Below, piece by piece: positions 1 to 8,432 of a stretch of DNA of 64,000 nt. The stretch is from assembly GCF_030064675.1 (NCBI RefSeq), contig NZ_CP116413.1, positions 3,442,001 through 3,506,000 of the forward strand, in the 5' to 3' direction. The position numbers and the translations under genes were made by a program. This DNA is from Crossiella sp. CA-258035. GTDB taxonomy: Bacteria; Actinomycetota; Actinomycetes; Mycobacteriales; Pseudonocardiaceae. How positions within the stretch are numbered: position 1 is the first letter of the stretch; every line of letters starts with the position of its first letter. The notes beneath the pieces are model-generated. The model was not told the DNA's origin, did no database searches, and saw nothing but the letters and a program-made list of their open reading frames with translations.

Positions 1-472
1 GCACGCCGGTGTCGAGGATGTAGGCGGTCACGCCCGCGCCCTCGTTGGCGTAGGTGTACTTCTTGTCCAGCGGCAGCGCCTGCTGGTCGAGCCGGTCCAG
101 GCCCCACTCCGGGTTCAGCTGCTCCCCGGCCAGGCTGACCTTGCCGTCCTGCTCCACCGTGGCCACCCGCGGGTCCGCGGCCAGCCGCTTGGCCTGCTGC
201 TCGCTCAGCGAGACGGCGAAGCCGTTGAGGGTCTTGTCATACGTCGCGGTGACCTTGCCACCGAACCGGGAGGCCAGGTCCTGCGCGCCAACGGTGTTGT
301 CCTTCAGCGTGACGATGTAGCTGCCGGACACGGCGTTGGCGGTTCCCGCGTTGAGGATCTGACCTTCGGCAGGCGCGGCGAGGCCGGGCAGCGCCGAAGC
401 GACCAGGGCGAGCAGGGAGGTGCCGGCGATCAGCCCGGCGCCCACGACGGCCCTGCGTCGGTTTCGTGCCAT
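1..472 (-). CDS. Subtilisin-like S8 serine protease, N-terminal part (cut by window edge)
   Basis: Exported serine endopeptidase precursor; only the first ~157 residues are in the window. Reading from ATG at 472, residues 1-35 form a basic start plus a hydrophobic signal sequence. An inhibitor-I9-like propeptide follows (SYIVTLKD near residue 50, and a later segment containing [14 protein letters not shown]). The mature domain begins with [11 protein letters not shown] and ends at the edge inside AYILDTGV, where DTG holds the catalytic Asp of the Asp-His-Ser triad. His and Ser lie outside the window. The layout is that of proteinase-K-like extracellular proteases of actinomycetes. It is transcribed alone here, with an AT-rich leader upstream. 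The family call is secure; the substrate is unknown. Confidence 0.93.
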   Translation of the reverse strand, partial: MARNRRRAVVGAGLIAGTSLLALVASALPGLAAPAEGQILNAGTANAVSGSYIVTLKDNTVGAQDLASRFGGKVTATYDKTLNGFAVSLSEQQAKRLAADPRVATVEQDGKVSLAGEQLNPEWGLDRLDQQALPLDKKYTYANEGAGVTAYILDTGV

Positions 473-646
473 TGAAAACTCCGTTCACTCCGCCGTGTAG
501 CCCTCACCACACGGAGTTGCGGCTGCAATTACAGGGGGCGACTACTCGCAGCCACTGGAACTAGCTTGGTTGACCCGAACGGAGTAAGCAAGGCAACGAA
601 AGTAGGTCACGTTACATAACAGTTCACATTATTTGTCACAATTTAA
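473..646. promoter_or_regulatory. AT-rich intergenic region upstream of the protease gene
   Basis: About 175 bases between the protease start and the end of the Lrp gene. The part from 590 to 650 is strikingly AT-rich for this genome and carries repeated TCAC or TCACA words (607-610, 624-628, 636-640), the last two 12 bases apart. It probably holds the protease promoter and an activator site. The protein that binds is not known; a PhoP-like site is only a guess. Confidence 0.3.
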
Positions 647-1144
647 CTAACCCAGGCCCGGGTGTGTGCCGGTGACCTCGTCGAACACCAGCCAGGTGCG
701 GGTGGAGCGGACCCCGAGCACCTCTTGGATCTTTTCCAGGACGATCTCCCGCAGGGCCTGGTTGTCGGGGGCACGCACTAGCACGAGCACGTCGAAGTCG
801 CCACCGACCAAGGTCAGGTGTTCCACGTACTGAATCGAGCGCAACTGCTCGGAGACCTCGCGCCACGAGGCCTGCTCGATGGTCACCACCACCATCGCGG
901 TGGTGCCCAGTCCGGCCCGCGCCGGATCGATCTTCGCGCCGAAGCCGGTGATCACCTTGTCGGCCACCAGGCGGTCGATCCGGGCGTAGGCGTTGGTGCG
1001 CGAGATGTGCAGCCGCTCGGCCAGTGTCCTGATCGAGATCCGGCCGTCCCTGGCCAGTAGCCGCAGGATCGAGCGGTCCACCTCGTCCAGTGCGGAGGCC
1101 ATCTGTCCGCCGGGTGCGCCAACGGTGCTGCTGTCGGTGGACAC
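647..1144 (-). CDS. Lrp/AsnC family transcriptional regulator (BkdR-like)
   Basis: DNA-binding regulator of the feast/famine family, ~165 residues. The N-terminal winged helix-turn-helix reads LDEVDRSILRLLARDGRISI, then a recognition helix with LAERLHISRTNAYARI. The C-terminal alpha/beta RAM ligand-binding domain covers roughly residues 75-160. The start at GTG 1144 is preferred because AAAGGCGG lies just before it; an in-frame GTG at 1159 is the alternative. The gene is divergent from the branched-chain keto acid dehydrogenase operon, the arrangement known for bkdR regulators. I infer that it controls that operon in response to a branched-chain amino acid or keto acid. The family is certain, the target inferred. 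Confidence 0.9.
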   Translation of the reverse strand: MSTDSSTVGAPGGQMASALDEVDRSILRLLARDGRISIRTLAERLHISRTNAYARIDRLVADKVITGFGAKIDPARAGLGTTAMVVVTIEQASWREVSEQLRSIQYVEHLTLVGGDFDVLVLVRAPDNQALREIVLEKIQEVLGVRSTRTWLVFDEVTGTHPGLG

Positions 1145-1273
1145 ATTGCCGCCTTTCACGTTTCAGGTGAGCCGTTCGTCTGCCCTTTTTGGCACATCTT
1201 GAGCCAGCCACCCGGTCGGGGCAACCATTTGAGGACGCCTGTCAGACAGGGACGTCCGACCAGGAGGTTCGCC

Positions 1274-2374
1274 GTGACCGAAGCTCCCGCGCGCCCTGAC
1301 GCGCTGCTGCCCTCCGTGACCCCGGTCCGGTTCCTCGCCGAGGACGGCAGTCCAGCCGACTACCGCAGCGGCTACCCCGAACCGCCCGTGGCCCTGCTCC
1401 GCGAGGCCTACCGGCGCATGATCATCGGCCGCCGGTTCGACACCCAGGCCACCGCCCTGACCAAACAGGGCCGCCTCGCCGTCTACCCCTCCAGCCGCGG
1501 CCAGGAGGCCTGCCAGATCGGCGCGGTGCTCGCCCTGCGCGAGACCGACTGGGTCTTCCCCACCTACCGCGAGTCCATGGCCCTGGTCGCCCGCGGCCTG
1601 GACCCGGTGGAGGTGCTCACCCTGCTGCGCGGGGACTGGCACTGCGGCTACGACCCCAAGGCCACCCACACCGCTCCCCAGTGCACCCCGCTGGCCACCC
1701 AGACCCTGCACGCCACCGGGCTGGCCTTCGCGGAGAAGCGGCAGGGCCGGGACACCGTGGTGCTCGCCTTCATCGGCGACGGCGCCACCAGCGAGGGCGA
1801 CTTCCACGAAGCGCTCAACTTCGCCGCGGTGTTCAACGCGCCGGTGATCTTCCTGGTGCAGAGCAACGGCTACGCCATCTCGGTGCCGTTGTCCAAGCAG
1901 AGCGCCGCGCCCGCCCTGTCCTACAAGGGCATCGGCTACGGCGTGCGCTCCGAACAGGTCGACGGCAACGACCCGGTGGCCATGCTCGCGGTGCTGCAGG
2001 CCGCGGTCGAGCACGCCCGCGGCGGCAACGGCCCCTTCCTGATCGAGGCGCACACCTACCGGATGGAGGCGCACACCAACGCCGACGACGCCACCCGGTA
2101 CCGCGAGGACGAGGAGGTCCAGCGCTGGCTGGGCCGCGATCCCATGGCCCGGCTGGAAAAGCACCTCCGCGGCATCGGCGCACTGTCCGAAGAGGACATC
2201 CAGAACTGGACCGCCGAAGCCGAGGCCAAGGCCGCCGACCTGCGCACCCGGATGAACGCCGAACCGGCCGTGGCGCCGATGGAGCTGTTCGAGCACGTCT
2301 TCGCCGAACCCACCAGCCAGCTCCGCGAGCAGCGCGACCTGCTGCGCGCCGAGCTCGACGCCGAGGAGCGCTGA
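1274..2374 (+). CDS. bkdA: Branched-chain 2-oxoacid dehydrogenase E1 alpha subunit
   Basis: Thiamine-diphosphate subunit of the branched-chain 2-oxoacid dehydrogenase. It decarboxylates the keto acids of Val, Leu and Ile and passes the acyl group to E2 lipoate. The 366-residue length fits the family. The TPP/Mg motif is seen as GDGATSEGDFHEALNF, and the substrate-side segment as FPTYRESMALVARG. The start at GTG 1274 is chosen because AGGAGG lies at 1262-1267; the frame stays open to 1199, but without homologous sequence. The stop is one base before the E1 beta start, so translation is coupled. First gene of the bkd operon. It supplies branched acyl-CoA for energy and for branched fatty acids. 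Confidence 0.95.
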   Translation: MTEAPARPDALLPSVTPVRFLAEDGSPADYRSGYPEPPVALLREAYRRMIIGRRFDTQATALTKQGRLAVYPSSRGQEACQIGAVLALRETDWVFPTYRESMALVARGLDPVEVLTLLRGDWHCGYDPKATHTAPQCTPLATQTLHATGLAFAEKRQGRDTVVLAFIGDGATSEGDFHEALNFAAVFNAPVIFLVQSNGYAISVPLSKQSAAPALSYKGIGYGVRSEQVDGNDPVAMLAVLQAAVEHARGGNGPFLIEAHTYRMEAHTNADDATRYREDEEVQRWLGRDPMARLEKHLRGIGALSEEDIQNWTAEAEAKAADLRTRMNAEPAVAPMELFEHVFAEPTSQLREQRDLLRAELDAEER

Positions 2375-2375
2375 G

Positions 2376-3386
2376 ATGCCGAACCTGTCCATGGCCCAGG
2401 CGCTGAACCAGGCATTGCGCGACGCGATCAAGGAAGACGAGCGGGTGGTGGTCTTCGGTGAGGACGTCGGCGCGCTCGGCGGCGTCTTCCGGATCACCGA
2501 CGGCATCACCCGCGACCTCGGCGAGGACCGCTGCTTCGACACCCCGCTCGCGGAGGCCGGGATCGTCGGATTGGCAGTGGGCATGGCCATGGGCGGGATG
2601 AAACCCGTGGTGGAGATGCAGTTCGACGCCTTCGCCTACCCCGCCTTCGAGCAGATCGCCTCGCACGTGGCCAAACTGCGCAACCGCACCCGCGGCGCGC
2701 TGTCCCTGCCCATGGTCATCCGGGTGCCCTACGCCGGCGGCATCGGCGGGGTGGAGCACCACTGCGACTCCAGCGAGGCCTACTACGCGCACACCCCCGG
2801 CCTGAAGGTGGTCACCCCGGCCACCGTCGCCGACGCCTACTCGCTGCTGCGCGAGGCCATCGACGACCCCGACCCGGTGGTCTTCCTGGAACCCAAGAAG
2901 CTCTACTGGGCCAAGGCCGACGTCGAACTGACCAGGGGCGAGCCCTTCGGCCGGGCCGCGATCCGCAGGCAGGGCAAGGACGTCACCCTCGTCGCCTACG
3001 GCCCGTCCACCCCGGTGGCCATGCAGGCCGCCGAGGCGGCGAAGGAAGAGGGCTGGGACGTGGAGGTCGTCGACCTGCGCAGCATCGTGCCCTTCGACGA
3101 CGAGACGGTGGCCGCCTCGGTCCGCCGCACCGGCCGCTGCGTGGTGGTGCAGGAGGCCCAGGGCTTCGCCGGGGTCGGCGCGGAGATCGCGGCCAGGGTG
3201 CAGGAACGCTGCTTCCACTCGCTGCACGCGCCCGTGCTGCGGGTCAGCGGCTTCGACATCCCGTACCCGCCGCCGATGCTGGAACACGCGCACCTGCCCG
3301 GCGTGGACCGCATCCTGGACACCCTGGACCGGTTGCAGCGCGACGACACCCCGGACCTGCGCTACGTGGCCGAGGTGGTCGCGTGA
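2376..3386 (+). CDS. bkdB: Branched-chain 2-oxoacid dehydrogenase E1 beta subunit
   Basis: Beta subunit of the alpha2-beta2 E1 component, 336 residues, a transketolase-like pyrimidine-binding domain followed by the C-terminal transketolase domain. Visible family segments are VVFGEDVGALGGVFRIT (residues ~24-40), the EMQFDAFAYPAFEQI region, IRVPYAGGIGGVEHHC, and AQGFAGVGAEIAARV in the C-terminal domain. It starts one base after the alpha-subunit stop and overlaps the E2 start by four bases (GTGA), so the three subunits should be made in fixed ratio. The choice of branched-chain rather than pyruvate dehydrogenase rests on sequence character, the Lrp neighbour and the PaaN partner. Confidence 0.95.
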   Translation: MPNLSMAQALNQALRDAIKEDERVVVFGEDVGALGGVFRITDGITRDLGEDRCFDTPLAEAGIVGLAVGMAMGGMKPVVEMQFDAFAYPAFEQIASHVAKLRNRTRGALSLPMVIRVPYAGGIGGVEHHCDSSEAYYAHTPGLKVVTPATVADAYSLLREAIDDPDPVVFLEPKKLYWAKADVELTRGEPFGRAAIRRQGKDVTLVAYGPSTPVAMQAAEAAKEEGWDVEVVDLRSIVPFDDETVAASVRRTGRCVVVQEAQGFAGVGAEIAARVQERCFHSLHAPVLRVSGFDIPYPPPMLEHAHLPGVDRILDTLDRLQRDDTPDLRYVAEVVA

Positions 3387-4675
3387 GCGAGCAGGTCTTC
3401 CGGCTGCCAGACCTCGGTGAAGGGCTGACCGAGGCGGAGGTGGTCAGCTGGCGGGTCGCGGTCGGCGACACGGTGACCGTGGACCAGGTCGTGGTCGAGG
3501 TGGAGACCGCCAAGGCCGCGGTGGAGGTGCCGATCCCGTTCGCGGGCACGGTGCTCACCCTGCACGGCGAGGCCGGCGCGGTGCTGGAGGTCGGCAAGCC
3601 GCTGATCACGGTCGCCGCCGAGGGCGCGCACGAGACCTACCGGACCGAGGAACGCGCGGGCGCCAAGGCCCCAGCGGGGAACGGCAAGGCCGCCGCGGGC
3701 TCGGGCAACGTGCTCATCGGCTACGGCACCAAGGAGGACAACGGTTCTCGCCGTCGCCGCCGTCGCCAGCCCGCCCCTGCCGTGGTCGCCGCCGTGCCTA
3801 CCCCCGAGCCCCAGCTCGCGCCCCGGGTGATCAACCCCCTGGTGCGCGGGCTGGCCAAACAGCACGACATCGACCTGTCCACCATCACCCCCAGCGGACC
3901 GGCCGGGATCGTGCTGCGCAAGGACGTCGAAGCCGTCATCGCCGCGGCCGCCAGCACCGCGGTGCCGCTGCCGGATGCCGGTGGCCCGGAACGGATCCCG
4001 TTGCGCGGCCTGCGCCGGGCGGTGGCGGACAAGCTCTCCCGCAGCCGCGCCGAGATCCCCGACGCCACCACCTGGGTCGACGCCGACGCCACCGAACTGC
4101 TGGCGGCCAAGAAGGCGGTCCAGGCCGCCTGCCCCGAGCAGAAGATCAGCCTGCTGGCCCTGTTCGGCCGGATCTGCGTGGCCGGGTTGAAGCGGTTCCC
4201 CGAGCTCAACTCCTCTGTGGACGGTCCAGCCAGGGAGATCCTGCGCTGGCCGCACGTCAACCTCGGCTTCGCCGCGCAGACCGACCGCGGCCTGGTGGTT
4301 CCGGTGGTGCGCAACGCAGATCAGCTCAGCACCGCCGAGCTGGCCGCGGCCATCGCCGCACTCACCGAACGCGCCCGCGACGGCGCGCTGGAGCCAGCCG
4401 ACCTCACCGGCGGCACCTTCACCCTGAACAACTACGGGGTGTTCGGCGTGGACGGCTCCACCCCGATCATCAACCACCCCGAGGCCGCCATGCTGGGCGT
4501 CGGCCGGATCATCGACCGGCCGTGGGCGGTGGACGGTCAGCTGGCCGTCCGAAAGATCACCCAGTTGTCCTTCACCTTCGACCACCGGGTGTGCGACGGT
4601 GGAGTGGCCGGTGGCTTCCTCCGCTTTGTCGCCGACGCGGTGGAGAACCCACTGGGCCTGCTCGCCAGACTGTGA
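3383..4675 (+). CDS. bkdC: Branched-chain 2-oxoacid dehydrogenase E2, dihydrolipoamide acyltransferase
   Basis: Core acyltransferase that moves the branched acyl group from E1 onto CoA, 430 residues. Domains in order: one lipoyl domain with the modified Lys44 in ETAKAAVEV; a flexible Ala/Pro/charged linker with an Arg-rich run near residue 120; the peripheral-subunit-binding domain around 147-185 (NPLVRGLAKQHDIDL); and the catalytic CAT-fold domain ending in HRVCDGG, with His401 and Asp405 as the active-site pair. GTG 3383 overlaps the E1 beta stop. No E3 dihydrolipoamide dehydrogenase gene is in the window, so a lipoamide dehydrogenase encoded elsewhere must serve the complex. Confidence 0.95.
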   Translation: MSEQVFRLPDLGEGLTEAEVVSWRVAVGDTVTVDQVVVEVETAKAAVEVPIPFAGTVLTLHGEAGAVLEVGKPLITVAAEGAHETYRTEERAGAKAPAGNGKAAAGSGNVLIGYGTKEDNGSRRRRRRQPAPAVVAAVPTPEPQLAPRVINPLVRGLAKQHDIDLSTITPSGPAGIVLRKDVEAVIAAAASTAVPLPDAGGPERIPLRGLRRAVADKLSRSRAEIPDATTWVDADATELLAAKKAVQAACPEQKISLLALFGRICVAGLKRFPELNSSVDGPAREILRWPHVNLGFAAQTDRGLVVPVVRNADQLSTAELAAAIAALTERARDGALEPADLTGGTFTLNNYGVFGVDGSTPIINHPEAAMLGVGRIIDRPWAVDGQLAVRKITQLSFTFDHRVCDGGVAGGFLRFVADAVENPLGLLARL

Positions 4676-4698
4676 TCAGCCAATTCCGAGGAGAGGGC

Positions 4699-6372
4699 AT
4701 GTCCGCGCAGGACTTCCACGCCAAGCACGCCGAGCAGCTCGACCACGCGGTCACCGCGATCGACGCCCGCGAGTACTGGTCGCCGTTCCCGGAGACCCCC
4801 AGCAAGTCGGTCTACGGCGAGGAGGCCGCGCCCGCGGGTGAGGCCGCGTTCCAGGCGCTGCTGGGCAGGGACTACCCCCTCGACCAGCCGGGCGTCATCG
4901 ACCACGTGGGCACCGAGACTTCGCCGTTCGGGCTGGAGCTGGGCATCCGCTACCCGCGCAGCGAGCCCGCCGAGCTGATCGCCGCGGCCAAGGCCGGGAT
5001 CACCGCGTGGCGGGACGCCGGACCGGCCCTGCGCGCCGGGGTGGCCATGGAGGTCCTGCACCGGATCAACGCGCGCAGCTTCGAGTTCGCGCACGCCGTG
5101 CAGCACACCACCGGCCAGGCCTTCGTGATGGCCTTCCAAGCCGGTGGCCCGCACGCCCAGGACCGCGCGCTGGAGGCCATCGCCTACGCCTACGCCGAGC
5201 AGGCCAGGCAGCCGCGCAGCGCCCGCTGGGCCAAGCCGCAGCGCAAGGGCGACCCGCTGGTGATGGACAAGACCTTCACCGTGGTGCCGCGCGGGGTGTC
5301 GCTGGTCATCGCCTGCAACACCTTCCCCACCTGGAACACCTACCCCGGCCTGTTCGCCAGCCTGGTCACCGGCAACCCGGTGATCGTCAAGCCGCACCCC
5401 GGCGCGGTGCTGCCGCTGGCGCTGACCGTGACCATCGCCCGCGAGGTGCTCACCGAGGCCGGGTTCGACCCGAACCTGGTGACCCTGGCGGTGGAGGCCC
5501 CCGGCCAGCCGATCGCGGCCGAGCTGGCCACCCACCCCGACGTGCGGATCGTGGACTTCACCGGCTCCACCGAGTTCGGCGACTGGCTGGAGGGCAACGC
5601 CCGCCAGGCCGTGGTCTACACCGAGAAGGCCGGCCTGAACACCGTCGTGGTCGACTCCACCGACGACTACAAGGGCTTGCTGCGCAACCTGTCCTTCTCC
5701 CTGTCCCTCTACAGTGGACAGATGTGCACCACCCCGCAGAACATCCTGCTGCCCGGCGGGGGAGTGCGCACCGAGGACGGCACCCGCAGCCCCGAGGAGT
5801 TCGCCGCCGACCTGGGCGCCGCGCTGGACAAGCTGCTCGGCGACCCGGCCCGCGCCGCGGGCACCCTCGGCGCGATCGTCAACGAGGGCGTCAAGCAGCG
5901 CCTGGCCGAGGCGGAGAACCTGGGCGCGGTCGCGCACGCCTCCACCCCGGTCGAGGACCCCGCCTACCCCGGCGCGACCATCCGCACCCCGCTGGTGGTG
6001 CGCCTGGACGCCAAGGACGAGGAGACTTACACCAAGGAGTGGTTCGGCCCGATCTCCTTCGTGATCAGCACCGACTCCACCGAGCACGCGCTGGAGATCT
6101 TCCGCTCCTCGGTGCGGGCCAAGGGCGCGCTGACCGCCTCGGTCTACTCCACCGACGCGGCCGTGATCGACGCGGCCCGCGCGGCGGCGCTCGATGCCGG
6201 TGTGCACCTGTCGGAGAACCTGACCGGCGGCGTGTTCGTCAACCAGAGCGCGGCCTTCAGCGACTTCCACGGCACCGGGGCCAACCCGGCGGCCACCGCC
6301 GCGCTGACCGACCCGGCCTACGTCACCGGCCGCTTCCACATCGTGCAGTCCCGGCGGCACGCGCCGGCCTGA
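4699..6372 (+). CDS. paaN: PaaN-like aldehyde dehydrogenase family protein
   Basis: NAD(P)-dependent aldehyde dehydrogenase superfamily enzyme, 557 residues, longer than ordinary ALDHs. The opening segments (EYWSPFPETPSKSVYG; YPLDQPGVIDHVGTETSPFG) resemble the PaaN group annotated in phenylacetate degradation. Cofactor-fold segments include CNTFPTWNTYPGLFASLV and VDFTGSTEFGDWL. The nucleophilic Cys is in SGQMCTTPQN, and Glu lies in YTEKAGLNTV. Start ATG 4699 follows a GGAGAGGG ribosome site. It lies 23 bases after bkdC, so it is probably in the same transcript. That suggests a CoA-linked aldehyde or acyl substrate connected to branched-chain or aromatic acid breakdown. No other paa genes are present, so the phenylacetate role is unproven. 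Confidence 0.82.
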   Translation: MSAQDFHAKHAEQLDHAVTAIDAREYWSPFPETPSKSVYGEEAAPAGEAAFQALLGRDYPLDQPGVIDHVGTETSPFGLELGIRYPRSEPAELIAAAKAGITAWRDAGPALRAGVAMEVLHRINARSFEFAHAVQHTTGQAFVMAFQAGGPHAQDRALEAIAYAYAEQARQPRSARWAKPQRKGDPLVMDKTFTVVPRGVSLVIACNTFPTWNTYPGLFASLVTGNPVIVKPHPGAVLPLALTVTIAREVLTEAGFDPNLVTLAVEAPGQPIAAELATHPDVRIVDFTGSTEFGDWLEGNARQAVVYTEKAGLNTVVVDSTDDYKGLLRNLSFSLSLYSGQMCTTPQNILLPGGGVRTEDGTRSPEEFAADLGAALDKLLGDPARAAGTLGAIVNEGVKQRLAEAENLGAVAHASTPVEDPAYPGATIRTPLVVRLDAKDEETYTKEWFGPISFVISTDSTEHALEIFRSSVRAKGALTASVYSTDAAVIDAARAAALDAGVHLSENLTGGVFVNQSAAFSDFHGTGANPAATAALTDPAYVTGRFHIVQSRRHAPA

Positions 6373-7579
6373 CCTTCCGCAGCAGGATCGGGGTCGCCAG
6401 GATCACCACTCCGGCGACCCCGACCGCGGTGCGCGCCCCGGCGAACCCGGCCAGCACACCCCAGGCCGCGGTCAGCGCCGCCACGGTGGCGTTGCTGGAG
6501 ATCGTCCACGCGGTCAGCACCCGCGCCACCAGCCCGGCCGGGATCTCGGCGAGCCGGTAGGCCACCAGCACCGGGTTGAACACGCCCATGCAGCCCACCA
6601 GCCCGAACTGCACCACCAGCACCAGCACGAGTCCGGTGAGTCCCGGCGTCACGAACACCAGCCACACCGGCCAGCACACCCGCAGCACGCCGGTCACCCA
6701 CAGCACGCGCTCCTGCCCGAACCGCGCCACCAGCCGGGGCGCGAGCCGGGCCCCGAGCAGTCCGCCGAGGCAGGGCACGGAGAACGCCAGCCCGTAGGCC
6801 CACAGCGAGAACCCCAGCTCCCGCACCATGAGCACCAGCATCAGCGGCGCGGTCGCCATGATCAGCCCGTTCACCAGCACCGTGTTGCCCAGCAGCGACC
6901 GCAGCCCCGGATGCCGCCAGATGTGCCGCCACCCGTCGAGCACCTCACCGGCCCTCGGCGCGCCCACCCGCTCCGGCGGCTGCTCCCGCCCACCGGCGGC
7001 CCGGATGCCCAGCGCGGAGAGCAGATAGCTCACCGCGTCGACCACCAGCACCACCATCGGACCGAAAACCCCGATCGCCGCGCCACCCAGCGGCGGCCCC
7101 AGCGCGGTGGCGGTCCACGAGGTCGCCTCCAGCCGCCCACTGGCCAGCACCAGGTCTTCCTTCCGCAGCAAGGACTTCAGCCAAGCCCCGCTGGCCGCCC
7201 GGTAGGCGATCTCGGCCGCCGCGACCACCACCGAGACCACCAGCAGCTGCGCGAAACCCAGCCACCCCAGCGCATACGCCACCGGCACGCTCAGCAGCGC
7301 CGCGCACCGGAGCAGGTCCATCCCGATCATCACCGGCCGCTTGCGCCGGAACTCCACCCACGGCCCCAGCGGGATCGCCACCACCGCCCCCACGGCCAGC
7401 CCCGCAGCGGCCAATGCGGACACCTCCGCCGTGCTCGCCTGCAACACGAGCATCGCGACCAGCGGAAAGGCGTTGAAGGCCAACCGGCTGCCGACCGCGC
7501 TGACCGTGTACGAAGCCCACAACCACCCGAACTCCCGCCCCAGTCGCACCCCGAGATCCAAGCGATCCGGGCGGTCCAC
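6323..7579 (-). CDS. MFS transporter (macrolide-efflux-like)
   Basis: Integral membrane transporter of ~418 residues with about 12 hydrophobic segments, in the enterobactin/macrolide exporter branch of the major facilitator superfamily. Marks include an N-terminal FGWLWASYTVSAVGSRLAF, then WVEFRRKRPVMIGMDLLRC in the loop between helices 2 and 3. GTG 7579 is preferred; an in-frame TTG at 7588 would add three residues. The 3' end overlaps the end of the convergent PaaN-like gene by 50 bases. A long inverted repeat lies immediately upstream. The transported compound is unknown; drug or metabolite export driven by protons is the family expectation. Confidence 0.85.
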   Translation of the reverse strand: MDRPDRLDLGVRLGREFGWLWASYTVSAVGSRLAFNAFPLVAMLVLQASTAEVSALAAAGLAVGAVVAIPLGPWVEFRRKRPVMIGMDLLRCAALLSVPVAYALGWLGFAQLLVVSVVVAAAEIAYRAASGAWLKSLLRKEDLVLASGRLEATSWTATALGPPLGGAAIGVFGPMVVLVVDAVSYLLSALGIRAAGGREQPPERVGAPRAGEVLDGWRHIWRHPGLRSLLGNTVLVNGLIMATAPLMLVLMVRELGFSLWAYGLAFSVPCLGGLLGARLAPRLVARFGQERVLWVTGVLRVCWPVWLVFVTPGLTGLVLVLVVQFGLVGCMGVFNPVLVAYRLAEIPAGLVARVLTAWTISSNATVAALTAAWGVLAGFAGARTAVGVAGVVILATPILLRKVRPARAAGTARCGSGR

Positions 7580-7580
7580 G

Positions 7581-7624
7581 GCAAACAACCGGCCGTCCCG
7601 GGGTCACAACGACCGGTTGTCTGC
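7581..7624. promoter_or_regulatory. 12-bp inverted repeat in front of the MFS gene
   Basis: Arms GCAAACAACCGG (7581-7592) and CCGGTTGTCTGC (7613-7624) are inverted copies with one mismatch, 20 bases apart. The left arm ends just before the GTG start of the MFS gene and the right arm lies behind the stop of the small membrane protein. It could be a repressor operator or a hairpin ending the upstream transcript. No T-run follows, and no regulator gene is adjacent. Confidence 0.4.
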
Positions 7625-7634
7625 CCTCAGGCGG

Positions 7635-7820
7635 CTACCTCCGCTGGGAGCGGCGCAGCCAGTACGCGAGCACCCCGACCGAGAACGCCGCGGCCGCCGC
7701 GAAAAGCGGCACGGCGAGCTCGGGCGGCAACAGTTTGCTGGCGAGCGCGAACGTGGTCACCGCCACGGCGGCCATGGCGCAGGCAGTGCTGTTCCGTTCC
7801 GCTTTCGACTTCTTGGCCAT
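7635..7820 (-). CDS. Small membrane protein, unknown function
   Basis: 61-residue protein starting MAKKSKAERN, with two hydrophobic stretches (about residues 13-28 and 35-53) and a basic tail RRSQRR. A two-helix membrane protein with both ends probably cytoplasmic is the simplest reading. It begins two bases after the stop of the exported protein gene upstream, so the two form an operon. I recognise no family. Its short length and basic ends recall small membrane partners of exported or antimicrobial proteins, but that is speculation. Confidence 0.6.
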   Translation of the reverse strand: MAKKSKAERNSTACAMAAVAVTTFALASKLLPPELAVPLFAAAAAFSVGVLAYWLRRSQRR

Positions 7821-7822
7821 CA

Positions 7823-8320
7823 CTAGCACGTCGCGGCAGCCGCGATGCCGGTCCCGAGGCCAAATCCGATCCTGACCGGCCCACCGAGCAGCGCACCGCC
7901 CACCGCCCCGGAAACCGTGGCCGCGGAGCCACACCAGAAACCGCCCCAGGTGAACCGGGGCATCACCCCGTCCTTGACGGTGAAGCTGAACCGGTCGGCC
8001 GCCAGCACGGCGAACTCCCCGGTCAGCTCGGTGCCGCCCAGCGCCAGCCGCGGGCCGACCACGTCGACCAGGCGGTCCGCACTGTCCCTGACCTGGAGTT
8101 GTCCGTCGGCGACGACCAAGCGGTTGGCCTTGCTGAAGGTGACCTGGAACTGCGCGGTCGGCCCCTCGGACTTGACCATCCGGAGCTGGTAGGTACCCGC
8201 GGTGGCCTCACCGGTGGGCGGCTGAACCGGTGCGGCGGCGGCGAAGCCGGGTGTCAGGACGATCGCCGCCGCGCCCAGGGTGATCGCGGCCAGTCGGGTG
8301 ATGGTGCGGGTTTTTGTCAT
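7823..8320 (-). CDS. Exported protein of unknown function
   Basis: 165 residues with a clear Sec signal peptide (MTKTRTITRL then a hydrophobic run ending AAAAPV near residue 31). The middle is polar and beta-rich. The end is a Gly/Ala-rich hydrophobic stretch containing WCGSAATVSGAVGG and a final ATC, giving two cysteines late in the protein. The Gly/Ala tail after a beta domain looks like a membrane-inserting or pore-like segment. ATG 8320 is preceded by AGGGGG. It is cotranscribed with the 61-residue membrane protein two bases downstream. No known family was recognised; a bacteriocin-like role is only a hypothesis. Confidence 0.65.
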   Translation of the reverse strand: MTKTRTITRLAAITLGAAAIVLTPGFAAAAPVQPPTGEATAGTYQLRMVKSEGPTAQFQVTFSKANRLVVADGQLQVRDSADRLVDVVGPRLALGGTELTGEFAVLAADRFSFTVKDGVMPRFTWGGFWCGSAATVSGAVGGALLGGPVRIGFGLGTGIAAAATC

Positions 8321-8432
8321 GAATCCCCCTTTTGGATAGCACTCAGGTTAAAGAGCGCCCAATGGGGGATGGCAGTCGAAAAGCTCACCGAATGACCGTG
8401 AGAATGTCATGCCGCGCGTTCTGGTGGGCTGA

